DNA of 64,000 nucleotides. Origin: an uncultured Collinsella sp. (GTDB lineage: Bacteria; Actinomycetota; Coriobacteriia; Coriobacteriales; Coriobacteriaceae). Position numbers and translations under genes: made by a program. Below the pieces are notes generated by a model. The model was not told the DNA's origin and ran no database searches. It saw only the letters and a program-made list of their open reading frames with translations. The stretch spans positions 1 through 64,000 of the forward strand of contig CATXWM010000005.1 in NCBI GenBank assembly GCA_958403205.1. Direction: 5' to 3'. This document shows positions 17,047-26,094 of the stretch, piece by piece. The first letter of the stretch is position 1; each line of letters starts with the position of its first letter.

Positions 17047-18378
17047 CTACTCGTCCTGAGGGTCCTCGTCAGAGCTTGACTCGGGCGCCGGCTCGGGCGC
17101 AGGCACAGCCGCGTGCTCAGGCTCAGGCTCAGACACAGGCGCCGGCTCGGGCGCAGGCACAGCCGCGTGCTCAGGCTCAGGCTCAGACACAGGCGCCGGC
17201 TCGGGCGCAGGCTTGGACTCAGATGCGGACTCAGGCGCAGGCGTTGGCGAAGTATCCGGAGCACTGTAACCCGAAGCGGCGGACTTCTTCTCGAAGGGCA
17301 ATACAAAAGTCAGGACATCGTCCTTGTTCTCATCGGCCCACTCGCTTGCATAACGTGCGGCCCAGTAGCCAACGGCACGGTGCTTGAGCATCTTGCCAAA
17401 GACCGTAAGAAATACGGTGACAAAAGCGACCAACACTAGGAACAGCACGAGCGTGATGCCGCCGCCGGTAACAATTGCCTCAATACCCGTAGGACGATAG
17501 TAGTAGCTATACATACCGACAGAGGCAATGGCGCCAAAGACGGCTGTCAAGATCCATGTAACAACGTTGGCGACCAAGCCCGTCAAAAACTCGGGAAGGA
17601 ACGAAGCGCAGAACAGCTTGGTCTTATTGTTCTTAAAGGCCGTCCAGACCTTATCGAGCGAAAACGCGCTCTCGACGCGACCAGTCACCGCAAAGTGCAT
17701 CACGGCAATGTCGGCGAACATCTTAAAGAAAACCCCCAGGACCGCCGTGGCAATCATAGCCAGGACAAGCAGGCCAAGCGAGCCAAACAGCGCAGCCTCC
17801 AGCGCATAAGAGCCGTAATAAGAATACGAGCCCGCGGCGCCAATTACCACGCCCTCCACCAGCGAAAGCACTACACCGATAACGGGAATGGCAGCGATGA
17901 CCTCGAGCACGACCGAGATAACGCTCGAAAAGACTCCGAGGCCAAACGAGGTAGAGCGCATCAACGGACGATCCATGCCGTCATCGATCTTAAGCGACAG
18001 ATCGCGACCCCACTCGATGCCAAAGCCCGAACCGCACACGCTCGCCACGTAGGCGGCCAAAAAGCCGATGGCAGCTGCAATACCGCCGATAACGGGAATG
18101 AACAGCACGAGCACCGACACAACGCAAATCAGCGCCGGCAAAAACGCGATTTGGCATACACGCTGAAGCACGCCCGGAGTCTTGGTCATGTCTTGGAACG
18201 CCTGAGCCACACAGCCCTTTGGCGCATTCGCCACGGGCGGTTGCGGAACAAACTGCTGGGGCTGAGACCGTCCCTGGGGGGCGGGGCCGGCGGCCTTGAC
18301 CTCGGTATTAGGGGCACCGCACACGCCGCAGAACTTGTCGTTATCGCCCATGGGGGCGCCACACTGCGAACAGAACAT
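17047..18378 (-). CDS. Zinc-ribbon multi-pass membrane protein with Pro-Glu repeat tail
   Basis: Begins with a zinc ribbon (MFCSQCGAPMGDNDKFCGVC), so the ATG at 18378 is chosen, preceded by AAGGG at 9 bases; upstream in-frame codons are not credible. After a Pro/Gln linker come six or so membrane segments (for example GGIAAAIGFLAAYVASVCG) in a DUF4013-like arrangement. The C-terminus is a charged Pro-Ala-Glu tail with two copies of an 18-residue unit containing EPAPVSEPEPEHAAVPAP, encoded by a 54-bp tandem repeat near 17086-17195. It is downstream of the yitT-like gene on the same strand. Function unknown. Confidence 0.75.
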   Translation of the reverse strand: MFCSQCGAPMGDNDKFCGVCGAPNTEVKAAGPAPQGRSQPQQFVPQPPVANAPKGCVAQAFQDMTKTPGVLQRVCQIAFLPALICVVSVLVLFIPVIGGIAAAIGFLAAYVASVCGSGFGIEWGRDLSLKIDDGMDRPLMRSTSFGLGVFSSVISVVLEVIAAIPVIGVVLSLVEGVVIGAAGSYSYYGSYALEAALFGSLGLLVLAMIATAVLGVFFKMFADIAVMHFAVTGRVESAFSLDKVWTAFKNNKTKLFCASFLPEFLTGLVANVVTWILTAVFGAIASVGMYSYYYRPTGIEAIVTGGGITLVLFLVLVAFVTVFLTVFGKMLKHRAVGYWAARYASEWADENKDDVLTFVLPFEKKSAASGYSAPDTSPTPAPESASESKPAPEPAPVSEPEPEHAAVPAPEPAPVSEPEPEHAAVPAPEPAPESSSDEDPQDE

Positions 18379-18528
18379 CGAAATCATCCCTTCGTATCTA
18401 GAGCGAATCACCTGGATTGCAAACGATGTCTTTGGCATCATTATCGCCCAATGTGAGGACAAATACCCCAAGATGAGCGATTTGCAACGTGGGTAGCTTT
18501 ATTCAATGATTCGAAGCGCGCACCAGGG

Positions 18529-19551
18529 CTAGTTCGTGCCGCGGAAGCCCTTGCCGACGATTTCGGAGCTATCGACGATGGTGATGAAGGCGCCAGGGTC
18601 AATCTCGCGGGTATAGCGGCGCAGTTGCACTGCCTCGCGACGGCTCAGCACGCTCATAATCACCGTGACGCACTTGCCCGAGAAGGCGCCATAGCCACGG
18701 CTGATCGTTGCCGTGCGGTTGAGATGCTTGACGATAAACTCCTCGACCTTAAGGGGCTCGGAGCAAATGATCGTGCAGACCTTACGAAGGTGAATGCTCT
18801 CGATAGCCTTGTCGACCACAAGCGTCTTGGCAAACAGACCGAGCACGCAGTACAGACCGACGCGCGGGCCATACAGGAAAGCCGCGATGGTCACGATGCC
18901 GATATCGACCAGCAACAGGGCGCGGCCAATCTCAAGTGTCGTGCGGCGTTTGAGAATCATGGCAAGGATGTCGGTGCCGCCCGTCGAGGCGCCAATGTCA
19001 AAGACAATGGCACTGCCCAGCGCCGGCAAGATGACGGCAAAACACAGGTCGAGCCACATATCGCCCGTCATCGAAACATCCGACGGAATGAAGAGCTCAA
19101 ACAGCGAGACGTAGGCCGAAAGCGCAAACGAGGCAAAGACACTCCAAAGGATTGCCTTGCGCTCCAAAAAGATAAAACCCAGGATGACCAGGACCGCGTT
19201 GATAATCCACATAAAGACGCCGACGGGCAGAGTCGGGAACAGCGTGGAAAGAATGACCGACACGCCCGAGGTGCCGCCGAAGGCAAAGTGATTGGGAGTT
19301 TTAAAGGCCACGATGGCGAACGCCGTGAGGATCAGGCCCAGATTGAGCTCGGCAAAAAAGCGCGGAAAGCCTGGCTCCTGGCTGCGCTTGCGGCCGGCGC
19401 GCTCGCCACGTTCGATATCCTCGCGACCGACAACGCGCTCCATCGGCACCACCGGAGGACGATGCATCTCCTCGGCGGCACGCGACGCCGCCTCTGCCGC
19501 AGCGGCTTCAATCGCCCATGCCTTGCTTTCGGTCTCGTGTTCGTCGGCCAT
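18529..19551 (-). CDS. YitT family membrane protein (DUF161/DUF2179)
   Basis: A 340-residue protein: about 60 charged N-terminal residues rich in Ala and Glu, then five or six membrane segments (AELNLGLILTAFAIVAFKTP, GGTSGVSVILSTLFPTLPVG and others) and a cytoplasmic C-terminal DUF2179 domain with FIVKHLNRTATISRGYGAFS and VLSRREAVQLRR. These are standard YitT landmarks, including the GGTSG and GGTDILA repeats. The family is common in Firmicutes and Coriobacteria with no settled function. GAGGGG lies before the ATG. Confidence 0.88.
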   Translation of the reverse strand: MADEHETESKAWAIEAAAAEAASRAAEEMHRPPVVPMERVVGREDIERGERAGRKRSQEPGFPRFFAELNLGLILTAFAIVAFKTPNHFAFGGTSGVSVILSTLFPTLPVGVFMWIINAVLVILGFIFLERKAILWSVFASFALSAYVSLFELFIPSDVSMTGDMWLDLCFAVILPALGSAIVFDIGASTGGTDILAMILKRRTTLEIGRALLLVDIGIVTIAAFLYGPRVGLYCVLGLFAKTLVVDKAIESIHLRKVCTIICSEPLKVEEFIVKHLNRTATISRGYGAFSGKCVTVIMSVLSRREAVQLRRYTREIDPGAFITIVDSSEIVGKGFRGTN

Positions 19552-19666
19552 TACGGCAACCCCTCGTTAACAATTTAGAAACAATGCGCCCATTAGGGTA
19601 ACGCGGAACGCGAAGATTGCAACCCTTAGTTAAACGAGCGGTATGCCTGCATCGGGGGCATATAGA

Positions 19667-19706
19667 AAACGGTCGACCGCACTTTTGCTTGCGCGGTCGA
19701 CCGTTT
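19667..19706 (-). terminator. Terminator of the amaP-asp23 operon
   Basis: Arms AAACGGTCGACCGC (19667-19680) and GCGGTCGACCGTTT (19693-19706) with a 12-base loop, about 50 bp after the asp23 stop. T-rich on the minus strand (GTTTTCTAT). Confidence 0.75.
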
Positions 19707-19758
19707 AGCGTTTTCGCAGGTAAAACCCATCGAAACAAACCTGTCCCTATTTGGTAGG

Positions 19759-20286
19759 TTACTCGTGCTGGCTGGTGCGGTGCTCGTACTCCTCGGGGGT
19801 GATGACATCCTCGATGCGCAGGTTGACGCCTGCCACCTCAAGGCCGGTCATCGCGGCCAGACGCTCGGTGACGCGCGCCTTAACGTCGTCAAAGATCGCA
19901 GGCGCATAGGCGCCGTACTCGATGATGACCGAGATGTTGACGACCACGCGGTTGTCATCGGTGACCTCGACCGTCACGCCCTTGGTCAGGTTCTCGGCAC
20001 CAAACTGCTCCTGCACAAAGTGCATAAGGTTACCCTTCATGCCCAGAACGTGCGGCACCTCGCGGGTGGCCATGGCGACGATCTTCTCGATCACGCCGTT
20101 GGAATAGGTCAGCGAGTCCTCGGACTCGTCCGCCTCCTCGTCCATCTCCTCGTTGTCCTCGTCCGCATCGGACTCGGCCTCGACGAGTGCCTCGTCCTCG
20201 AGCGTTACGTCCTCCGCCTCGGCGGCGACGGCCTCATTCGCCTCGAGCTCGGTATCGGCTACATCGACCTTCGTGTTAAAAGCCAT
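19759..20286 (-). CDS. Asp23/Gls24 family envelope stress response protein
   Basis: A 175-residue protein whose first 55 residues are strongly acidic (Glu/Asp-rich, with EDNEEMDEEADESEDS) and whose remainder is the Asp23 domain: YSNGVIEKIVAMATREVPHV, GVTVEVTDDNRVVVNISVII and GVNLRIEDVITPEE. In Staphylococcus, Asp23 coats the membrane through AmaP. Here it follows amaP and DUF2273, so the same complex is expected. GAGGAGG precedes the ATG. The acidic extension is not part of the typical domain. Confidence 0.92.
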   Translation of the reverse strand: MAFNTKVDVADTELEANEAVAAEAEDVTLEDEALVEAESDADEDNEEMDEEADESEDSLTYSNGVIEKIVAMATREVPHVLGMKGNLMHFVQEQFGAENLTKGVTVEVTDDNRVVVNISVIIEYGAYAPAIFDDVKARVTERLAAMTGLEVAGVNLRIEDVITPEEYEHRTSQHE

Positions 20287-20330
20287 GGTTCCTCCTCATG
20301 CCTGCCGCGGATGCGACAGTCGAATTCATA

Positions 20331-20708
20331 TTAGCGGCCGCTAAACAGACGGCCGAAGAAGTTGACGATACCGTTCTCGCCGTCGCGAATCTGGCCGATC
20401 ACGGCGCCGATCAGCACAAAGAATGCGATGACGAGCGTGTCCCACAGGCCCAACGTAAGTACCAGCACAGCGAGGATAAAGCCTGCCACGGCGCCGAGCG
20501 TAGTGTTGGGATGGCGCACGGCATAGCTCCAGACAGCAGCGCCCGTACCTTTGATGAGTCCCATGGCCTCGTCAAAGTCGTTAGCGGCAACGTCATGCTG
20601 CTCGCCGGCCTCGAGCTTGGTGTCGGTGGTCTCGCCTGCCGGCGTAGCGTTCTGGTCGATCGTCAGGCGCGGCGTGCGGGCGGTCTTGTCTTGGTTGGTA
20701 TCACTCAC
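20331..20708 (-). CDS. DUF2273 small membrane protein
   Basis: The frame extends upstream to 20927, but that portion lies inside amaP. A GTG at 20708 (VSDTNQDK), 7 bases after GGAGG and overlapping the amaP stop by 8 bases, gives 125 residues. The C-terminal half is the DUF2273 pattern: HPNTTLGAVAGFILAVLVLT, two adjacent membrane segments, and IGQIRDGENGI. It belongs to the alkaline-shock membrane complex operon amaP-DUF2273-asp23. Confidence 0.85.
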   Translation of the reverse strand: MSDTNQDKTARTPRLTIDQNATPAGETTDTKLEAGEQHDVAANDFDEAMGLIKGTGAAVWSYAVRHPNTTLGAVAGFILAVLVLTLGLWDTLVIAFFVLIGAVIGQIRDGENGIVNFFGRLFSGR

Positions 20709-21246
20709 CGGAAACCTCCACGGTCTGGACGGTAGTCTTGGACGGCAAAAAACGGACGCGCGCGGTCGTGCCCGGCGTGCCGAGCATGGTGTCGCAGGCC
20801 TTCTCGATACGTTGCTGCATCGCGATAGCTTGAGAGGCCACGTCCCGGTCGTCGAGCGCGATGGCCTCGACCTTAAAACGAACGCGCGACTCGTCGGAAC
20901 CTTGAACGCGCGCCTCGATATGCTCAACCATCACGCGATCATCGCACTCTGCCGCGGCACGGGCGCACGAGGAAAGCGCTGCGAGTGTGACCTCGATATT
21001 GCGCTCCCCCGCCGGATGCACGCAGGACGGCTCGCGACGAGCAAACATCAGGCGGAAGAAGCTTACCAGCACGCCAATCGCCACAACTCCGCCGCATGCC
21101 GTCACGACAATGCGCGGCATGGGGTCGCGCATCAGCAGCATAAAGCGATACGTATACGGCCCCCAAAACTGGCAGACAAGCGTACCCAGCGCCACGATGG
21201 CGGCGGCAAGATACACGATCGCTAGGGCTCGTTTGAGTACGCGCAC
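20701..21246 (-). CDS. amaP: Alkaline shock response membrane anchor protein AmaP
   Basis: A 181-residue protein with two N-terminal membrane helices (LAIVYLAAAIVALGTLVCQF and IVVTACGGVVAIGVLVSFF) followed by a cytoplasmic domain rich in alternating charged residues. The size, topology and position before DUF2273 and asp23 match AmaP, the membrane anchor for Asp23. Family identity relies mainly on this arrangement. A TATAAT about 50 bp upstream (inside the yebC terminator tail, minus strand) could be its -10. Confidence 0.8.
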   Translation of the reverse strand: MRVLKRALAIVYLAAAIVALGTLVCQFWGPYTYRFMLLMRDPMPRIVVTACGGVVAIGVLVSFFRLMFARREPSCVHPAGERNIEVTLAALSSCARAAAECDDRVMVEHIEARVQGSDESRVRFKVEAIALDDRDVASQAIAMQQRIEKACDTMLGTPGTTARVRFLPSKTTVQTVEVSGE

Positions 21247-21301
21247 GTGGCGCTCCCTTCAAATCTCGGCTCTCGAAATGCAAAACGGTTCGCATCATTA
21301 T

Positions 21302-21343
21302 AAAAGAGCCGGGTCCGGTGCTCTACGCACGCGGATCCGGCTC
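21302..21343 (-). terminator. Terminator of yebC
   Basis: Arms GAGCCGGGTCCG (21306-21317) and CGGATCCGGCTC (21332-21343), one wobble. On the minus strand the stem is followed by TTTTAT, and the next bases make TATAAT. Confidence 0.8.
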
Positions 21344-21412
21344 ATCTATTCCACGAGGCTTGCATGCTCGCTTCATTATGCCCAGATATGCACGGCTTAA
21401 CCCGTGCGGGCG

Positions 21413-22219
21413 CTACTCCTCCTCGAGGGCAGCGATGACCTCGTCGGTCATGTCCATGGTGCTGTAAACATCCTGGACGTCGTCGAGCTCCTCAAGACGG
21501 TCGATGAGGCGCTGAACCTTCTTGGCATCGGCGCCAGAAACCTCGGTCGGGGTGGTCGGGACCATGGTGGTCTCGGAGCCCTTGACCTGGACGCCCTGCT
21601 CCTCGAGCGCCTTGGAAACAGCCATGACGTCGTTAGCAGCGGTCCAGACGATCCACTCCTCGCCGGCGTCCTCGTAGTCCTCGCCACCGGCCTCGGCGAT
21701 GGCCATCATGAACTCATCCTCGTCACCGGCAGGACCGTTGGCGATCATGGTCTCCTTCTTGGCGTTCTCGTCCAGGATCTCCTTGGCGACGACGATCTGG
21801 CCCTTGCGCTCAAACTGGAAGGCGACGGAGCCCGAGGTGCCCAGGTTACCGCCAGCGTGGGAGAAGGCGGAACGGACATCGGCGGCGGTGCGGTTGCGGT
21901 TGTCGGTCAGGCAGTCAACGTAGACGGCGACACCGGCGGGACCGTAGCCCTCGTACACGATGTTCTCGTAGACGGCGGCATCGGCACCCGAACCGAAGGC
22001 CTTGTCGATAGCGGACTTGATCTTGTCCTTGGGCATGGACTGAGCCTTGGCCTTAGCAACGGCAGCGGCGAGGCTGGCGTTGTTCTCGGGCAGCGGGTCG
22101 CCGCCGAGACGGGCAGCAACGGTGATGTTGCGGCTCAGCTTGGAGAAGAGGGCGGAACGCTTGGCGTCCTGCGCGCCCTTACGATGCTTGGTTGTGGCCC
22201 ACTTAGAGTGTCCGGACAT
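21413..22219 (-). CDS. YebC/PmpR family transcriptional regulator
   Basis: A 268-residue protein starting MSGHSKWATTKHRKGAQDAK, the unmistakable YebC N-terminus, with YEGYGPAGVAVYVDCLTDNR and GGNLGTSGSVAFQF in the middle. It is about 20 residues longer than the usual 240-250; the extra residues are in an acidic stretch around AGDEDEFMMAIAEAGGEDYE. Family members act as DNA-binding regulators or as helpers of translation of proline-rich stretches. It is a single-gene transcript with its own terminator. Confidence 0.95.
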   Translation of the reverse strand: MSGHSKWATTKHRKGAQDAKRSALFSKLSRNITVAARLGGDPLPENNASLAAAVAKAKAQSMPKDKIKSAIDKAFGSGADAAVYENIVYEGYGPAGVAVYVDCLTDNRNRTAADVRSAFSHAGGNLGTSGSVAFQFERKGQIVVAKEILDENAKKETMIANGPAGDEDEFMMAIAEAGGEDYEDAGEEWIVWTAANDVMAVSKALEEQGVQVKGSETTMVPTTPTEVSGADAKKVQRLIDRLEELDDVQDVYSTMDMTDEVIAALEEE

Positions 22220-22384
22220 ACGTGTCTCCTATCGGTTTCGACCTAAAGCCCAGCGCAGATGCTCGGGCAATATAAACAAACGTCGTTATGATATACCTAC
22301 TGGCCTGCGAGATAAACCCCAAAATGAAGGCGTCGTGATGATGTCACCCTTTAGTGCAAAGTAACCTGACCCCAATGCACCAGT

Positions 22385-24568
22385 TTAGGCCCAGAGGAAG
22401 TCGCTGCGGGTGACGGTGGCGCCGATGGCAAAAGGCATGCAGGCGATGACCGGATACAGGTAGCGCATGTAGGTCGAGCCGTTGCACGGGCCAATCAGGC
22501 ACACGGCGAGCACGCCCAACAGCGGCACCCAGATCGCCAGCGCACGCCATGAATGACGGCGCAACAGGTAGACCACCACGACGATCATGATCCACACGTA
22601 GGTGGCCGAGCTCATGGTGAGCGAGATAAACGGGATGCGCTGCACCGCCACGCGGTACAGGTTAATCAGGTGGTCGCACCAGCGCACGACCTTGCTATCG
22701 ACCGGATGGAAGTCAAAGTACTTGAGGTTATCGGGCTTCGCCATAATCTCGGCACTGCGCGCGGTGCTGTAGACCCACGCATCGCGAGCGCTCGGGTAGA
22801 AGTACCCGTAGTAGTTATTGACGAGCGCCGAGATATAGCACTCGGGGTCCTTTTTGAACATCTGGGCCCACACCTCAAAATAGGCCTTGATGTCCTCCTG
22901 CGAGGCGTACTCATTGAAGCAGTTTTTGACGGCATCCGACTTGTCGGGGTTGTAGCGACGGCCCAGGTTCTCGTACTTAAGCACGCGATCGATCACAGCG
23001 CGCTCCTCATCGGTCACCAAGCCGTCGCAGGGAGCTTCCACGATGGTGCCGTCCTCCTTAACCGTGGGGTTGACGCCCGAGTTGAGGCCATCGTGCTTTT
23101 GGACGAAGCGTGCCGTCTGTTGAAACGGAATCGAGAGGATCTCGCGCTTGGAGCCCGGCGTGATATCGTGCGCCGGCATAAATACCTTGGTGAAATACAT
23201 GTTGGAGACAAGGCAGAGCGCAAGCACTGCGAGCACGCCGACCCAGCGGAAGCGCGACGTGGTGCATGAGACCGTGGTGCCCATCTGCTTAGCCGCACGA
23301 CGAGCGACATGTACATCCCAGGCGCAAAACGCCGCCGCAATCACGCAGGCCGCCAACGGAAAGACCAGGCCGCCATTGCGCAAAAACGTGGAACCCATGG
23401 CACCCAGCACGAGCAACAGCCAGTCATGGCGCGCAAAGAGCACGGGCTTCTGTTCGCCCGCACGCTCGGCATTGGCATCGCGACGGGGTAGGCCACATGC
23501 CACGAGCTTGACGGTCTGAACGAGCAGTACCAAAAACGCATCGGCAAAAAGTACATCTTTGGTCAGCAGCACCGCGTAGTTGGAGAACATCGGCATAAAC
23601 GCAAAGAACAGCAAGATGACGCCGCGGACCGGCAGGCTCACGCCCAGCTTGCGCAGCGACGATATGGAATAGGACATGCAGGCGGCGGTGATGACGAATT
23701 GGGCACAAGTGTAGATGGCAAGGCCCGCATTGGCACTGTTAAATAACGAAAGCCCCAGCTGCACACACGAGCCGATGATGGCCGTGTGCACCACCGGATG
23801 ATGTCCGTTGAGTAGCACGTTGGGGTTAAGCAGGCGTAGGTAATCGCTCGTGCCGTTGGGGTAGTTGAACCATTGGCGGACCTGCGCGCCCGTGTCTCCC
23901 ATAAAGAGGCCGGGCAGCGAGGCGATAAGCGTGGGCGCCCAGACAATCATGAGCACAAGAAACGGCCCGACAAAGGGATGAACCGAGAGCACGGCGTGGA
24001 CAACACGCCACACGCGGCCAAAATGCGCCTCCGAAAACGGAATGCGGCGGGAGCCCAACCAATCCAAAAACTCAAAAGCCAGATAGAAGGCCACAATCGC
24101 CAGAAGCATCCAGCCCGCGCCACCAATCCAGGCGCAGATAACGCGTGCCTTGTCGCCCAGCACAATCTCAGCCGAATCGGTGAGGTCGTAGCTACGGCCG
24201 AACACCATGCAAACGGCAAAGAACAGCGATGGCAGCACGACCGACGGGCGCCAAGCGTCACCGCGGCCAAAGAACACATAGCGAAACGGCAGTGTGAGCA
24301 AACAGGCAAGCGCGAGCAGCATCACTGCGTCGGTATGGCCGGCAAACGAGAGAAGCACCTCGTAGCACACGTAGAGCGCGCCCGTCGCCTTGGGATCGAT
24401 CGCCAGGACCGCGTTGCTCGACACCGGGGCGGGATCGATGGAAAACGCCGTGGTCGCCAGCAGGGCGAGCAAAAATGCGATGAGCGTCTGTTTGGCGGGA
24501 TAGCGCTTAAACCAAACGATGCGGGCGGCGTCACGCGCAGCCGTTGCGGAGAGGTCGGAATCCTTCAC
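22385..24568 (-). CDS. Large multi-pass membrane protein, DUF6020-like
   Basis: A 727-residue protein with about 12 to 14 hydrophobic segments and a hydrophilic stretch at about 470-620 (NSGVNPTVKEDGTIVEAPCD, ENLGRRYNPDKSDAVKNCFN). The order of loops, with PGLFMGDTGAQVRQWF and LNGHHPVVHTAIIG early on, resembles DUF6020 proteins of gut Actinomycetota and Firmicutes, which look like GT-C type glycosyltransferases. The acidic loop residues in MGDTGAQ would fit a catalytic loop, but function is not established. It has its own start ATG, and its 5' end adjoins two palindromic repeats at 24.6 kb. Confidence 0.65.
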   Translation of the reverse strand: MKDSDLSATAARDAARIVWFKRYPAKQTLIAFLLALLATTAFSIDPAPVSSNAVLAIDPKATGALYVCYEVLLSFAGHTDAVMLLALACLLTLPFRYVFFGRGDAWRPSVVLPSLFFAVCMVFGRSYDLTDSAEIVLGDKARVICAWIGGAGWMLLAIVAFYLAFEFLDWLGSRRIPFSEAHFGRVWRVVHAVLSVHPFVGPFLVLMIVWAPTLIASLPGLFMGDTGAQVRQWFNYPNGTSDYLRLLNPNVLLNGHHPVVHTAIIGSCVQLGLSLFNSANAGLAIYTCAQFVITAACMSYSISSLRKLGVSLPVRGVILLFFAFMPMFSNYAVLLTKDVLFADAFLVLLVQTVKLVACGLPRRDANAERAGEQKPVLFARHDWLLLVLGAMGSTFLRNGGLVFPLAACVIAAAFCAWDVHVARRAAKQMGTTVSCTTSRFRWVGVLAVLALCLVSNMYFTKVFMPAHDITPGSKREILSIPFQQTARFVQKHDGLNSGVNPTVKEDGTIVEAPCDGLVTDEERAVIDRVLKYENLGRRYNPDKSDAVKNCFNEYASQEDIKAYFEVWAQMFKKDPECYISALVNNYYGYFYPSARDAWVYSTARSAEIMAKPDNLKYFDFHPVDSKVVRWCDHLINLYRVAVQRIPFISLTMSSATYVWIMIVVVVYLLRRHSWRALAIWVPLLGVLAVCLIGPCNGSTYMRYLYPVIACMPFAIGATVTRSDFLWA

Positions 24569-24590
24569 AGTCCGAATAGCCTTTCTAGAA

Positions 24591-24642
24591 ACCAGCCAAA
24601 AAGGGACAGGTTTATTTTGGCAGGTTTTATCTGGGGAAACGT
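24591..24642. repeat. GGGACAGG-core palindrome with 47-bp conserved block
   Basis: Stem ACC.GCCAAAAA / TTTTGGC.AGGT around GGGACAGG. Bases 24596-24642 are identical (47 of 47, inverted) to 49613-49659, extending beyond the hairpin into a GTTTCCCCAGATAAA flank, so this is a dispersed repeat rather than just a terminator. Confidence 0.85.
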
Positions 24643-24660
24643 TACGGTTCTGTCATCGTT

Positions 24661-24716
24661 GCCCGCCACATTCCACCACAAAGGCGCCTGTCCCCTTTGT
24701 GGTAGAATGTGGCGGC
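24661..24716 (-). repeat. GGGACAGG-core palindrome at the lgt 3' end
   Basis: Long arms of about 23 bp (GCCGCCACATTC.ACCACAAAGG and its complement) around CGCCTGTCCC. It touches the lgt stop codon and probably terminates lgt, but shares its loop core with the dispersed family. Confidence 0.8.
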
Positions 24717-25537
24717 TAGGCGTCGAGGTAGATGCGCTGGGGACGGTTGCGGCGGAGGGCAAAGATGACGAGCGCCAGGCCCGCAATCACGAGCGGCAGA
24801 CTCAACAGCTGACCCATGGTGATGACGCCGCCCAGCAGATAGCCCAGCTGGGCATCGGGCACGCGCACAAACTCAACGAGGAAGCGGACAATGCCATAGC
24901 CCATCACAAAGACGCCCATAAACGTGCCCTGGGGCAGCAGCGGTTTTTTGCGGCTGAGCACCTGCAGAATGCAAAAGAGCACAATGCCCTCGAGAAATGC
25001 CTCGTAGAGCTGGGAGGGATGGCGCGGCATATCGCCCGCGGTGCCGCCGAAGATCACGCCCCAGGGTAGATCGGTCGGCTTGCCCCACAGCTCGCCGTTG
25101 ACAAAGTTGGCGCAGCGCCCCAGGCACAAGGCCAGCGGAGCACCGATGACCGCGAGGTCTGCCAAAGTCCACGCATCGAGCTTGTACATGCGGCACACGA
25201 GCACGCCGCCGATGATGCCGCCCACCAGGCCACCATGGAAACTCATGCCGCCCTCGTTGGTGGCAAAGATCTCGAGCGGATGCGTCCAGTAGTAGCCGTC
25301 GCCGTAGAAAATGACGTAGAACAGGCGGGCGCCAATGATAAGGCCAAAGACCACGCCGACCACGACGCTCGTCAGGTCGTCGACCGTAATGTCAAAACCC
25401 CAACGGCGCTGCGTGCGATACATGACGACCGCCGTGAGCAAAGCCCCGACCACATAGGCCAAGCCGTACCAGTAGATGGTGATGGGCCCCGCCGAAATGG
25501 CGACGGGATCAAGCATATGGTAGAGGTCGTTGAGCAT
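24716..25537 (-). CDS. lgt: Prolipoprotein diacylglyceryl transferase
   Basis: Transfers diacylglycerol to the lipobox cysteine of prelipoproteins at the cytoplasmic membrane. The frame opens at 25597, but the ATG at 25537 (MLNDLYHMLDP) has GGGGGA before it and gives 273 residues, the family size. It has seven hydrophobic segments and the Lgt signature GRCANFVNGELWG (family form GRxxNFxNxE), with HGGLVGGIIGG upstream of it carrying the conserved His. It would act on lipoproteins such as the amino-acid binding protein at 49.8 kb. Confidence 0.95.
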   Translation of the reverse strand: MLNDLYHMLDPVAISAGPITIYWYGLAYVVGALLTAVVMYRTQRRWGFDITVDDLTSVVVGVVFGLIIGARLFYVIFYGDGYYWTHPLEIFATNEGGMSFHGGLVGGIIGGVLVCRMYKLDAWTLADLAVIGAPLALCLGRCANFVNGELWGKPTDLPWGVIFGGTAGDMPRHPSQLYEAFLEGIVLFCILQVLSRKKPLLPQGTFMGVFVMGYGIVRFLVEFVRVPDAQLGYLLGGVITMGQLLSLPLVIAGLALVIFALRRNRPQRIYLDA

Positions 25538-25646
25538 ATCGGTCCCCCTGCTCCCTACATACAAATGCGGCCGCGGGCCTTGCGCTCGCAGCCGCATATT
25601 TGGGCGTAACGTCTATGCGGAGTATGCCGTCCGCAGCTTTCGGATC

Positions 25647-25925
25647 TTAGAACGGCGCGTACTCGTCGTACAGATCGTCGGTCTCGCCGGAGGCATTGAC
25701 CTGCTCAACACGGGTAACGCCGGGCACATGCTCCTTGAGGATACGCTCGATACCCATGGACAGGGTCAGTGCGCTCATAGGGCAGCCGGCGCAGGCACCC
25801 TGAAGCTCAAGCTGGACGACGCCCTCGTCGTCGACGCCCACATACTCCATATCGCCGCCGTCAGCCTGCAGGTTGGGGCGGATCTCCTCAAGAACCTTCT
25901 TAAGCAGCTCTTCGTTAACAGCCAC
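25647..25925 (-). CDS. NifU-like C-terminal domain protein (Fe-S scaffold/carrier)
   Basis: A 92-residue protein with the Nfu domain: LLKKVLEEIRPNLQADGGDM followed by the CAGCPMSALTLSMGIE motif, whose CxxC pair binds a bridging 4Fe-4S cluster in a dimer. Length equals a stand-alone Nfu domain. GGAG lies before the ATG. Likely delivers Fe-S clusters; clients here could include the radical SAM protein at 57.7 kb and the acyl-CoA dehydratase activase, which is inference. Confidence 0.9.
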   Translation of the reverse strand: MAVNEELLKKVLEEIRPNLQADGGDMEYVGVDDEGVVQLELQGACAGCPMSALTLSMGIERILKEHVPGVTRVEQVNASGETDDLYDEYAPF

Positions 25926-26094
25926 AGGGGCTCCTTTCTCACAATAACGCGGGCACGCCCGCGGACAGAGCTATGTTACTACAGCCGTGTACCCGCTCAC
26001 GAGCCGTCCATGCGCGCGGACACGACTTTCACGAGCAGTCAATTTGGGACGGGGCTCTTTTGGCTGTTTTGCCGCCAGCTGGCGTTGGCACGCG

